Assembly: GCF_028618695.1 (NCBI RefSeq)
Contig: NZ_JAQIVI010000418.1
Coordinates: forward strand, 1 to 20,598
Direction: 5' to 3'
Length of the DNA stretch: 20,598 nucleotides
From: Natrinema soli
GTDB taxonomy: Archaea > Halobacteriota > Halobacteria > Halobacteriales > Natrialbaceae
Shown here: positions 14,257 to 20,598 of the stretch, piece by piece
Layout: each line of letters starts with the position of its first letter
Position numbering within the stretch: position 1 is the stretch's first letter
Translations under genes and position numbers: made by a program
The notes under the pieces: model-generated
Told to the model about the DNA's origin: nothing
The model's database searches: none
What the model saw: the letters and a program-made list of their open reading frames with translations, nothing else

Positions 14257-15219
14257 CTACCCGTGAATCCCCATCGCTTCGATCTGCTCCTGATAGCGGT
14301 TCCGGATCGTCACCTCGGTCACCTGTGCGACGTCGGCGACCTCGCGCTGCGTCTTCTTCTCGTTGCAGAGCAGGGACGCGGCGTAGATCGCGGCCGCGGC
14401 GTACCCCGTCGGTGACTTGCCCGAGAGCAGCCCTTCCTCGGCCGTCTTCTCGATGATTTCGTTGGCCTTGGTCTGGACCTCTTCGGACAGTTCGAGTTCA
14501 GAACAGAAGCGCGGGACGTACTTTTTCGGGTCGACGGGACGCATCTCGAGGCCGAGTTCCTGCGAGATGTATCGATACGTGCGACCGATTTCTTTGCGTT
14601 CGACGCGCGAGACTTCCGAGATCTCCTCGAGGCTTCGCGGGATCCCTTCCTTGCGACAGGCGGCGTACAGCGCGGACGTCGCGACCCCTTCGATCGATCG
14701 TCCGCGGATGAGGTCTTCTTTGAGCGCGCGCCGATAGATGACCGACGCGACCTCCCGAACCGAGCGCGGAACGCCGAGCGCGGATGCCATCCGGTCGATC
14801 TCGCTGAGCGCGAACTGGAGGTTCCGCTCGCCGGCGTCTTTGGTTCGAATGCGTTCCTGCCACTTGCGCAACCGGTGCATCTGGCTACGTTTTTTCGAAG
14901 AGATAGAGCGGCCGTAGGCGTCCTTGTCTTTCCAGTCGATCGTCGTCGTCAGCCCCTTGTCGTGCATCGTCTGGGTCGTCGGCGCGCCGACGCGGGACTT
15001 TTCCTGCCGTTCCTGGTGATTGAACGCCCGCCACTCCGGGCCTGGGTCGATCTGTTCCTCCTCCACGACGAGCCCACAGTCTTCGCAGATGAGCTCTCCC
15101 CGGTCGGAGTCCTTGACGAGATTGTCCGATTCACATTCGGGGCAGGCACGTTCCCCCTCTTGTTCCTCGGTCTCGTCCGTCTCGCGCGTTCGCTCCCGCT
15201 GGCGGGTGGACCGTGTCAT
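14257..15219 (-). CDS. tfb: Transcription initiation factor IIB (TFB)
   Basis: A 320-aa TFB that bridges TBP/BRE and RNA polymerase. After an Arg/Glu-rich lead comes the zinc ribbon with Cys26, Cys29, Cys45, Cys48 (CPEC...CEDC), the B-reader/linker region ([20 protein letters not shown], then [20 protein letters not shown]), and two cyclin repeats (~125-215 and ~220-315) with [20 protein letters not shown] and [36 protein letters not shown]. Haloarchaea carry several TFB paralogues with different promoter preferences; its place next to rnhA suggests the Halobacterium TfbG position (recalled, not tested). Full length. Confidence 0.96.
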   Translation of the reverse strand: MTRSTRQRERTRETDETEEQEGERACPECESDNLVKDSDRGELICEDCGLVVEEEQIDPGPEWRAFNHQERQEKSRVGAPTTQTMHDKGLTTTIDWKDKDAYGRSISSKKRSQMHRLRKWQERIRTKDAGERNLQFALSEIDRMASALGVPRSVREVASVIYRRALKEDLIRGRSIEGVATSALYAACRKEGIPRSLEEISEVSRVERKEIGRTYRYISQELGLEMRPVDPKKYVPRFCSELELSEEVQTKANEIIEKTAEEGLLSGKSPTGYAAAAIYAASLLCNEKKTQREVADVAQVTEVTIRNRYQEQIEAMGIHG

Positions 15220-15246
15220 CGCACTTTTATAGTAGTCTCATTATGG

Positions 15247-15255
15247 TACATAAAG
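15247..15255 (-). promoter_or_regulatory. TATA box of tfb
   Basis: The minus strand reads CTTTATGTA about 28-36 nt before the tfb ATG at 15219. A second box, CTATAAAAG (15225-15233), lies too close to the ATG to start the same mRNA and might mark an alternative start or aid TFB autoregulation. Confidence 0.5.
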
Positions 15256-15349
15256 ATTTGGGAAGGGTTTTCGCCTGTTGCTCCGTATCGTTCGAAAACA
15301 GTCGACACGAGCGTTCTCTCTCGAGTTTTACGAAACGGAACCGGAAAAC

Positions 15350-15357
15350 CTTTATCC
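15350..15357 (+). promoter_or_regulatory. TATA box of rnhA
   Basis: CTTTATCC is centred about 28 nt upstream of the ATG at 15382 and is preceded by the A/G-rich BRE-like GGAAAA. It supports 15382 as the start. Confidence 0.55.
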
Positions 15358-15381
15358 GATTCTGGCCGATCACGGAGACGA

Positions 15382-15975
15382 ATGCCGGTTATCGAGTGCG
15401 ACGTCGAGGCGGCCCGCGAACGACTCGAGGAGGCGGGCGTCGCCGTCGACTCGGGAAACACTGACCACGAGCGCTGGCGAGCGAGCCGCGGCGGTGCCAC
15501 GGCCGTCGCCTACGACGACAAGGTCGTGATTCAGGGGTCGGACCCGCGAGATATCGAGGCGCTGCTCCGCGAGAACGGCGGACGCGCCCACGTCTACTTC
15601 GACGGCGGTTCCCGCGGCAATCCCGGTCCCGCCGGAATCGGCTGGGTGATCGTTACCGGCGACGGAATCGTTGCCGAGGACGGCGAAACGATCGGGACGG
15701 CCACGAACAACCAGGCCGAGTACGAGGCGCTGATCGCGGCGCTCGAGGCCGCGCGCGACTACGACTACGACGAGGTTCACGTCCGCGGCGACTCCGAACT
15801 CATCGTCAAGCAGGTCCGCGGCGAGTACGACACCAACAACCCCGAACTCCGCGAGAAGCGCGTAACCGTCCACGAACTGCTGCAGTCGTTCGACGAGTGG
15901 ACCCTCGAGTACGTCCCTCGAGAAGCCAACGACCGCGCGGACGGCCTCGTGAACGAGGCGCTGGATCAGGCCTAG
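15382..15975 (+). CDS. rnhA: Ribonuclease HI
   Basis: A 197-aa type 1 RNase H that cuts the RNA strand of RNA-DNA hybrids. The first ~67 residues form an N-terminal extension (MPVIECDVEAARERLEEAGV) common to haloarchaeal RNase HI; the catalytic domain starts at AHVYFDGGSRGNPGPAGIGW. The carboxylates are all present: Asp74, Glu113 (NNQAEYEAL), Asp137 (VRGDSELIV) and Asp187 (NDRADGLV). It lacks the basic protrusion of the E. coli enzyme, as archaeal short forms do. The start at 15382 fits both the TATA box and the family's opening residues. Divergent from tfb. Confidence 0.95.
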   Translation: MPVIECDVEAARERLEEAGVAVDSGNTDHERWRASRGGATAVAYDDKVVIQGSDPRDIEALLRENGGRAHVYFDGGSRGNPGPAGIGWVIVTGDGIVAEDGETIGTATNNQAEYEALIAALEAARDYDYDEVHVRGDSELIVKQVRGEYDTNNPELREKRVTVHELLQSFDEWTLEYVPREANDRADGLVNEALDQA

Positions 15976-15976
15976 A

Positions 15977-15999
15977 GTTGCTCAATTCTGGGGAGCAAC
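15977..15999 (+). terminator. Hairpin just after rnhA
   Basis: GTTGCTC (15977-15983) pairs with GAGCAAC (15993-15999) around a 9-nt loop, beginning one nucleotide after the rnhA stop. It could shape the 3' end of the rnhA mRNA, or be one end of the structured element that follows. Confidence 0.4.
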
Positions 16000-16021
16000 G
16001 TCTCACTCAGGACCGACCAGC

Positions 16022-16173
16022 CAGCGTGCGGTGGCGCGCGCTGGGCCGCGGTGAATGGTAATGAACCGCGGCCCGACGCTGCGCGAGGGATGAGCGAGCG
16101 ACGGCAAGAGCGAGCGAATCGGTTGGGGAGGGCGTGGCGATCCCCTGTTGCCACGATAGTAGAGCGCTTTTTT
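16022..16173. repeat. Structured intergenic element (possible dispersed repeat or non-coding RNA)
   Basis: Stem 1: GGGCCGCGGT (16043-16052) with ACCGCGGCCC (16065-16074), 10 perfect base pairs and a 12-nt loop; an outer stem CAGCGT (16022-16027) with ACGCTG (16076-16081) encloses it. Stem 2: CGTGGCGA (16133-16140) with TTGCCACG (16148-16155), seven Watson-Crick pairs and one wobble, followed by GCGC and six T (16168-16173). Between them lies GATGAGCGAGCGACGGC and AAGAGCGAGCGAA, a near repeat of GAGCGAGCGA. No reading frame here looks coding. The wording resembles dispersed intergenic repeats I recall from haloarchaeal genomes, which also yield spurious short ORFs. Confidence 0.5.
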
Positions 16174-16271
16174 CACGACGTCCCCATCAGAAGTAGCTGC
16201 TACACAAACAACTCGCGCTCGCTCGGAGCGAATCAGCAAGGGGAAAACCGTTCGAGCGCGTACGCTCTCCT

Positions 16272-16904
16272 ATGACCGATCCGAACGCAGTCGACGCCGA
16301 CGGTGCGGGCGACCGGGGCGGAGACGGTGCCGATGCTCCGAACGACACTGAACTTCCAAGAGAGGTCGCCGACGAAGTCGAACGGCTGACCCGACTCGAG
16401 CGCACCGCGGTCGACGAGAACGAAATCGAGGCCTACGAGAGCCGACGCGACGAACTTCTCGACGAACACGACTTCACGTCACGTATCCGCGACGACGACG
16501 GCGACGACGTCCTGATACTCCATCCCGAGGAATGGCACGAGGACGGCGTCATCCGAACCGATCGCATCGATGACATCGACCGCGCGGTCGAGATTCCGCT
16601 CGAGGGCGCCGAGAATCCGGACGACTGGGAGACAGTCGACGAGCACAATCGTGACCTCGTCGCGGCGGTTAGAGCGGATCACGGCGACGTACACGGCGAC
16701 AACGCGGCGATGCTGGCCGATTTTGCCGGCAATCACTACGCGAAACCGATGGACGCACTGACGGGCGACGAACTCGCGGAGTTTCGGACGGAGTACGTCG
16801 TCAGGAACGCCTGGCCGTCCGAAAAACAGCAAAATGTGCTGTCGGAGTCGATCGAACTCGTCTTCGAGACCGCAACCGAGGCGGTCCCGAAGCGCCAGTT
16901 CTAG
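16272..16904 (+). CDS. 'rnhA operon protein', conserved haloarchaeal protein (DUF7108-type)
   Basis: A 210-aa, very acidic cytoplasmic protein with no membrane segment. Residues ~1-28 are a disordered Asp/Gly/Ala leader; then a helical part ELPREVADEVERLTRLERTA with RRDELLDEHDFTSRIRDDDG, a strand DVLILHPEEW, and a C-terminal helical part HYAKPMDALTGDELAEFRTE ending with QQNVLSESIELVFETATEA. It is conserved beside rnhA in haloarchaea and is known only as the rnhA operon protein; no catalytic motif is visible and I assign no function. Here it is 296 nt from rnhA with the structured element between, so co-transcription is not obvious. Its TAG shares the tetranucleotide CTAG with the stop of the facing rosR gene. 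Confidence 0.8.
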   Translation: MTDPNAVDADGAGDRGGDGADAPNDTELPREVADEVERLTRLERTAVDENEIEAYESRRDELLDEHDFTSRIRDDDGDDVLILHPEEWHEDGVIRTDRIDDIDRAVEIPLEGAENPDDWETVDEHNRDLVAAVRADHGDVHGDNAAMLADFAGNHYAKPMDALTGDELAEFRTEYVVRNAWPSEKQQNVLSESIELVFETATEAVPKRQF

Positions 16905-17260
16905 TAGCTGTTCTCGACGATGTCGCTGATCTCGTCGGCGCGGTCGTCGCCCGTGACGACCTTCGAGAGCGACCACTGGATGCCGTCGAGGACGGCGTCG
17001 TAGCCGTCGTCGGTCAGCGAGTACTGGTTCGTTCGCTTGTCGAGTTCGCTCTTCTCGACCAGGCCCAGATCGACGAGCTCGTCGAGATTGGGGTAGAGTC
17101 GTCCGTGGTTTACTTCCGTCCCGTAGTAGTCCTCGAGCTCTCGCTTGATTGCCAGGCCGTACATTGGCTCCTTGGCGAGGATGACGAGGATGTTGTTCTG
17201 GAAGGCGGTGAGTTCGCGTGCAATACTCTGTTCGCCGGTGATTGATTGTGCCTCTGACAT
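16901..17260 (-). CDS. rosR: PadR-family winged-helix regulator, RosR-like
   Basis: A 119-aa PadR protein from the ATG at 17260 (MSEAQSITGEQSIARELTAF). The winged-helix core is clear: FQNNILVILAKEPMYGLAIK, RELEDYYGTEVNHGRLYPNL, DELVDLGLVEK, then the wing RTNQYSLTDDGYDAVL. The SITGEQ/IARELTAFQNN opening and position beside rnhA and ppa match Halobacterium RosR, a regulator of the response to reactive oxygen species and other stress. Identity is from family memory, so orthology is likely but unproven. An in-frame ATG at 17299 lies upstream of the TATA box and is rejected. The gene faces the rnhA operon protein and is divergent from ppa. Confidence 0.85.
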   Translation of the reverse strand: MSEAQSITGEQSIARELTAFQNNILVILAKEPMYGLAIKRELEDYYGTEVNHGRLYPNLDELVDLGLVEKSELDKRTNQYSLTDDGYDAVLDGIQWSLSKVVTGDDRADEISDIVENSY

Positions 17261-17281
17261 ACGTGTGCAAATGTTACCAGA

Positions 17282-17289
17282 GTATTTAA
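17282..17289 (-). promoter_or_regulatory. TATA box of rosR
   Basis: The minus strand reads TTAAATAC, 22-29 nt upstream of the rosR ATG at 17260, giving a leaderless transcript. It also argues against the longer in-frame start at 17299. Confidence 0.6.
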
Positions 17290-17400
17290 GACTTGTCAAC
17301 TATCCCTTCGTATCAGCCGGTGTACAACCTGCTACCAGCCACGATACCGCCGGATACGGGTGTACGTGCCTGATTCATGTCTCTTGGATATCTGGCAACC

Positions 17401-17441
17401 GTCACGTAGATAGTGACACTCGATTACGAAAGTACTTTTTG
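17401..17441 (+). promoter_or_regulatory. Promoter region of ppa with a small inverted repeat
   Basis: An A-rich BRE-like CGAAAGTA (17427-17434) followed by CTTTTTGA (17435-17442) sits about 25-35 nt before the ppa ATG. Immediately upstream GTCAC (17401-17405) and GTGAC (17413-17417) form a 5-bp inverted repeat that could be an activator or repressor site. The remaining rosR-ppa gap shows nothing else. Confidence 0.4.
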
Positions 17442-17464
17442 ATCGACCGTGAACTCTCAGATAC

Positions 17465-17995
17465 ATGGTCAACCTCTGGGAAGACCTCGAGACCGGACCG
17501 AATCCGCCAGAAGAGATCTACGCCGTCGTGGAGTGTCTCAAGGGCGAGCGAAACAAGTACGAGTACGACAAGGACGTTCCGGGCGTCGTCCTCGATCGCG
17601 TCCTACACAGCAACGTCCACTATCCGAGCGACTACGGCTTCATCCCGCAGTCCTATTACGACGACGAGGACCCCTTCGACGTGCTCGTGCTCGTCGAAGA
17701 CCAGACGTTCCCCGGTTGTGTCATCGAGGCCCGTCCCGTCGCGCTGATGAAGATGGACGACGACGGCGAGCAGGACGACAAGGTCATCGCCGTCCCGAGC
17801 GAGGACCCGCGCTACAACCACATCGACGACCTCGACGACATCCCGCAGCAGGAACTCGACGAGATCGACGAGTTCTTTTCGACGTACAAGAACCTCGAGG
17901 AGGGCAAGGAAGTCGAGACGCAGGGTTGGGAGGACAAACAGGCGGCCTACGACGCGATCGAACACGCCCAGGATCTCTACGACGAGAACTTCTAG
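17465..17995 (+). CDS. ppa: Inorganic pyrophosphatase, family I
   Basis: A 176-aa soluble Mg-dependent pyrophosphatase, the usual archaeal length, that drives biosynthesis by removing PPi. Signature residues are seen: ECLKGERNKYEYD near the start, SDYGFIPQ, the motif DDEDPFDVLVL with Asp67, Asp69 and Asp72, then ALMKMDDDGEQDDKVIAV, and the final helix QAAYDAIEHAQDLYDENF. Acidic halophilic surface, no signal peptide. Confidence 0.97.
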   Translation: MVNLWEDLETGPNPPEEIYAVVECLKGERNKYEYDKDVPGVVLDRVLHSNVHYPSDYGFIPQSYYDDEDPFDVLVLVEDQTFPGCVIEARPVALMKMDDDGEQDDKVIAVPSEDPRYNHIDDLDDIPQQELDEIDEFFSTYKNLEEGKEVETQGWEDKQAAYDAIEHAQDLYDENF

Positions 17996-18105
17996 CGACG
18001 GACCGTCCTGCGGCGCGATCTGCGTTGCGATCCGTTTTTCTCACGGCACGCACCGATTCCCGCGAGTTATCCGTGGCCGGTCGGGACATGCATTATGAGC
18101 ATGGG

Positions 18106-18115
18106 TAATTTTATC
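18106..18115 (+). promoter_or_regulatory. TATA box of the 44-aa protein, with an adjacent inverted repeat
   Basis: TAATTTTATC is 28-37 nt upstream of the ATG at 18143. Directly before it CATGC (18087-18091) and GCATG (18099-18103) form a 5-bp inverted repeat where a BRE-overlapping regulator could bind. Confidence 0.5.
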
Positions 18116-18142
18116 CCCGTGCCTCCCGTCAGTACTCCGTGT

Positions 18143-18277
18143 ATGGCAGCATCCGACTCCACCGCGCGAACGCCTCCGTCGGCCGACGACGCAGCCGAGG
18201 CCGCCGCCGGCATGGCCCATCCCACGGTCGTTCCGACCAACTTCGATCCCGAGGACTCGAGCGGACGCGAGGAGTAA
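18143..18277 (+). CDS. 44-aa small protein of unknown function
   Basis: A short acidic protein, MAASDSTARTPPSADDAAEA then AAGMAHPTVVPTNFDPEDSS. It has a proper TATA box at the leaderless distance and genome-typical codon use, so I think it is real. The N-terminal half is disordered and Ala/Asp/Ser-rich; the HPTVVPTNFDPED part looks like a conserved linear motif. No cysteines, no membrane segment. It follows ppa by 147 nt. An in-frame ATG at 18095 lies upstream of the TATA box and is rejected. I do not recognise a function. Confidence 0.55.
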   Translation: MAASDSTARTPPSADDAAEAAAGMAHPTVVPTNFDPEDSSGREE

Positions 18278-18471
18278 CGATCCCGCTGTCTGTCCCGATT
18301 CAGTGATCGTCTGCCGCAATCCCCTGACCAACGACCGATCACTGACATCCCCGGCGACTGACTACCGGATTCCCGACGGCCGTTCGGCGGTGCAGCGTCC
18401 GGAGTGTCAGCCATTCGCAAAACACTGTCTCGAAACGAAGCTTCTTGTATGCGGTCGGACTACGTCCGTTC
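18278..18471. other. Intergenic stretch before the phosphatase-superfamily gene
   Basis: 194 nt with no supported gene. Near its end CGAAACGAAG then CTTCTTGTAT (18431-18450) may be the BRE and a weak TATA element for the gene at 18472; it contains the palindrome GAAGCTTC. Confidence 0.35.
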
Positions 18472-19815
18472 ATGGGTCTGTTCGACCGACTACGGGGCGA
18501 CGACGACCCCCGTGTCGCATTTATCGGGGTCGACGGCGTGCCGTATAGTCTCCTCTCGGAGAACGAGGAACTGTTCCCGAACTTCGCTGCGATCGCCGAG
18601 AACGGAACCGCCGAGGAGATCTCGAGCATCGTTCCGCCGGAATCCAGCGCCTGCTGGCCGTCGCTGACGACCGGCGTGAACCCCGGTGAGACGGGGGTGT
18701 ACGGCTTCCAGGACCGCGAAGTCGGCACCTACGACACCTACGTCCCGATGGGGCGCGACGTCCAGGCCGACCGCGTCTGGGACCGCGTTCAGGAGGACGG
18801 CCGCAAGGCGACGGTGATGAACGTCCCCGTCACCTTCCCGCCCCAGCGCGACGTCCAGCGGATGGTGTCGGGCTTCCTCTCGCCCGGCCTCGACAAGGCG
18901 GCCTATCCCGACGACGTCCGCGACTACCTCGAGACGCTCGACTACCGGATCGACGTCAATCCGAAACTCGGCCACCAGGACGACAAATCCGAGTTTATCG
19001 AGGACGCCCACGCGACGGTCGACGCGCAGTACGAGGCCTTCCAGCACTACATCGAGGAGGACGACTGGGACCTCTTCTTCGGCGTCTTCATGACGACCGA
19101 CCGGGTCAACCACTTCCTCTTCAAGGACTACGAGCGAGACGGCGAGTACAAGGAGGAATTCATCGAGTTCTACAGGAAGGTCGACGACTACATCGGCCGC
19201 CTGCGCGACTCGCTGCCGGAGGACGTCACCCTGATCGTCGCCTCCGACCACGGCTTTACCAGCCTCGACTACGAGGTCCACTTCAACGAGTGGCTCCGGG
19301 AGGAGGGCTGGCTCTCCTTCGGGACCGACGAGCCCGAGGAACTGAGCGACATCTCCGACGACACCAAAGCGTACTCGTTCATCCCCGGCCGATTCTACAT
19401 CAACCTCGAGGGCCGCGAACCCCGCGGCTCCGTCCCCGAGGACGAGTACGACGCGGTCCGGGACGAGCTCAAGGCCGACCTCGAGGCGCTCGAGGGGCCG
19501 AACGGCAACAAGGTGGTCGACCGCGTCGTCGAGAAGGAAGAAGCCTTCCGCGGCGATCACGACGACATCGCACCCGACCTGGTCGCGATTCCGAGCAACG
19601 GCTTCGACCTCAAATCCGGCTTCAAGGCCGACTCCGAGATCTTCACTACCGGGCCGCGAAACGGGATGCACAGCTTCGACGATACGTCGCTGTACATCGA
19701 TAGCCCGGACGCGACGATCGAGAACGCCGATCTGTTCGACATCACGCCGACGATCCTCGATCTGATGGAGATCGAGTACAGCCGCGGCGATTTCGACGGC
19801 GCGAGTCTGATCTGA
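18472..19815 (+). CDS. Alkaline phosphatase superfamily protein (phosphodiesterase/nucleotide pyrophosphatase type)
   Basis: A 447-aa enzyme of the two-metal alkaline-phosphatase fold. Visible metal and catalytic positions: FIGVDGVPY (Asp21), the nucleophile segment PPESSACWPSLTTG, in which alignment by eye to NPP and related enzymes places Ser58 as nucleophile, GVYGF, then DRVNHF with Asp and His, and ASDHGFTS with Asp and His; a later GMHSFDDTSLYI carries the last His. It has no signal peptide, so it should act in the cytoplasm, unlike secreted phosphatases. Substrate unknown; a phosphodiester, sugar phosphate or cyclitol phosphate are possible. Start 18472 (MGLFDRLRGDDDP) is preferred over 18445, which overlaps the promoter. 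Confidence 0.88.
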   Translation: MGLFDRLRGDDDPRVAFIGVDGVPYSLLSENEELFPNFAAIAENGTAEEISSIVPPESSACWPSLTTGVNPGETGVYGFQDREVGTYDTYVPMGRDVQADRVWDRVQEDGRKATVMNVPVTFPPQRDVQRMVSGFLSPGLDKAAYPDDVRDYLETLDYRIDVNPKLGHQDDKSEFIEDAHATVDAQYEAFQHYIEEDDWDLFFGVFMTTDRVNHFLFKDYERDGEYKEEFIEFYRKVDDYIGRLRDSLPEDVTLIVASDHGFTSLDYEVHFNEWLREEGWLSFGTDEPEELSDISDDTKAYSFIPGRFYINLEGREPRGSVPEDEYDAVRDELKADLEALEGPNGNKVVDRVVEKEEAFRGDHDDIAPDLVAIPSNGFDLKSGFKADSEIFTTGPRNGMHSFDDTSLYIDSPDATIENADLFDITPTILDLMEIEYSRGDFDGASLI

Positions 19816-19842
19816 GCGGCGACCAGTTCGACCAGCGGCACG

Positions 19843-19849
19843 TATTTAT
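19843..19849 (+). promoter_or_regulatory. TATA box of the four-helix membrane protein
   Basis: TATTTAT lies 23-29 nt before the ATG at 19872, matching a leaderless start. Confidence 0.6.
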
Positions 19850-19871
19850 CCGGTGACAGTACTGCGATACT

Positions 19872-20240
19872 ATGAACGACTCCGCTATCGTCGCAAGCAG
19901 TCTCGCCGGTGCGATCGTACTCGCCAGCATCGTCAGTGCCCTCACGGAGAGTCCGGCCGTTCTCGGACTGACGGCGGTCGGGATCGCGATCTATCTGGCC
20001 GTCGGCGTCGGAGTGCCCCAGTACGTGCTGTCGCGTCGAAGCGGATCGTCCCTCCAGCTCGGGCTAGCCGTGTTCGCAGCCATCGGCGCGGTGATTGCAA
20101 CTGCCGTCGGGATCGCGACGGGATCTCTGCACGAGGAGTCCGGCATCGGACTCGTTTCGATCCTGCTCGTCGTCCTCCTCGGCAATACGATCGGTGCCGG
20201 GGTCCGCGAATTCCGAGCGGGGTATCGTTCGGAATCGTAG
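19872..20240 (+). CDS. Small integral membrane protein, unknown function
   Basis: A 122-aa hydrophobic protein with about four predicted transmembrane helices: roughly 5-24 (AIVASSLAGAIVLASIVSAL), 30-51 (VLGLTAVGIAIYLAVGVGVP), 62-84 (QLGLAVFAAIGAVIATAVGI) and 91-111 (IGLVSILLVVLLGNTIGAGV). Loops are short, with SRRSGSS after helix 2. The C-terminus is REFRAGYRSES. I recognise no family. The TATA box and strong codon use support it as real. Confidence 0.7.
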   Translation: MNDSAIVASSLAGAIVLASIVSALTESPAVLGLTAVGIAIYLAVGVGVPQYVLSRRSGSSLQLGLAVFAAIGAVIATAVGIATGSLHEESGIGLVSILLVVLLGNTIGAGVREFRAGYRSES

Positions 20241-20353
20241 CACCGTTACTCGAGGCTCGAGCCAGTACGAAACACGACCCGCGAACCGCTCCACAGCGCC
20301 GGTGCGCCGATCCGATTCGATCCCGTTTTCCGGCCGGCAACGAACCGCCTTCC

Positions 20354-20598
20354 ATGGACGAGGTAATCCACGCTCGCGGCCACGAGAACGTCAGCGCCGA
20401 GCACGCGAGCACGTTCGAAGTGACGACGGACGACTTTCTCACCGCCGCCGGCGACTGCATCCTCGCGATCGAGGCCGACCGCGCGCCGGCGGATTTCGAT
20501 CCCGACTTCGTCGCGGCCTGCCGGGACGCTGACGCGACGATCACGGTCACCCTTGAGGCCGACGGCCACACGGAGTCCGTGACGGGGCGCGGCGATAG
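20354..20598 (+). CDS. DUF371 family protein, 5' part (runs off the window)
   Basis: The first 81 codons of a gene cut by the window end. EVIHARGHENVSAEHASTFE, then VTTDDFLTAAGDCILAIEAD, is the DUF371 pattern (GHxNVxAxHxTTxEIT, then LTxxGDCIIGV) found across archaea; the function is unknown. The strand pattern ATITVTLEADG continues the family fold. ATG at 20354 is the first in-frame start after a clear gap. The family is usually ~140 aa, so roughly half is missing here. Confidence 0.82.
   Translation, partial: MDEVIHARGHENVSAEHASTFEVTTDDFLTAAGDCILAIEADRAPADFDPDFVAACRDADATITVTLEADGHTESVTGRGD

Noticed and set aside
15972..16239. Short minus-strand frames in the rnhA downstream gap
   Set aside because: They are Arg/Pro/Ser-rich and coincide with the hairpin element; I judge them spurious translations of a structured or repeated sequence.
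18490..19671. A 393-codon minus-strand frame opposite the phosphatase-superfamily gene
   Set aside because: Val/Asp/Leu-rich antisense translation, no motif, no promoter.
1..20598. CRISPR array, tRNA or rRNA genes, complete insertion sequence, prophage or defence island
   Set aside because: No regularly spaced repeats, cloverleaf sequences, transposase motifs, integrase or known defence genes seen on either strand.

Overview
The window is haloarchaeal chromosomal DNA (class Halobacteria; several proteins look most like the Natrialbales/Natrinema–Haloterrigena type, which is an impression and not a test). The evidence is high GC with strong GC at third codon positions, very acidic proteins, archaeal information-processing genes (GINS, TFB, CDC48), a halophilic glucose dehydrogenase next to GfcR, and TATA-like boxes about 25-30 nt upstream of start codons with almost no leader. 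No tRNA, rRNA, CRISPR array, complete insertion sequence or prophage is visible.

Layout. 1-1.3 kb: the 3' end of a GINS replication subunit, a Bcp-type peroxiredoxin and a HalOD1 protein. 1.3-1.9 kb: a lower-GC patch holding a truncated cupin-like gene. 1.9-4.4 kb: a two-gene minus-strand operon, a mini Hsp20-like protein overlapping cdc48 by 4 nt. 4.6-8.4 kb: housekeeping and metabolic genes (alpha/beta hydrolase, PanB, a small two-helix membrane protein, HAD phosphatase, acyl-CoA dehydrogenase). 8.5-10.6 kb: an orphan coding tail, a DapA/KDG-aldolase-type lyase and a bacterio-opsin-activator-type HTH regulator. 10.9-12.2 kb: a large HAD-fold protein. 12.4-14.2 kb: gdh and gfcR, overlapping by 4 nt, the entry step and the regulator of the semi-phosphorylative Entner-Doudoroff pathway. 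14.3-18.0 kb: tfb, rnhA, the 'rnhA operon protein', a RosR/PadR regulator and ppa; as far as I recall this resembles the Halobacterium tfbG-rnhA-rosR-ppa neighbourhood. 18.1-20.6 kb: a 44-aa protein, an alkaline-phosphatase-superfamily enzyme, a small membrane protein and the start of a DUF371 gene.

How the genes fit together. Three themes recur: protein quality control (Hsp20-like + CDC48), glucose catabolism with its dedicated regulator, and a stress/transcription hub (TFB + RosR) beside core metabolism. I do not see a clear new defence or mobile system. The best candidates for something under-described are the co-translated mini-Hsp20/CDC48 pair, a structured intergenic element after rnhA (15977-16173), the palindrome-dense gdh promoter with 15-bp tandem repeats beside it, and several gene remnants and very short reading frames.
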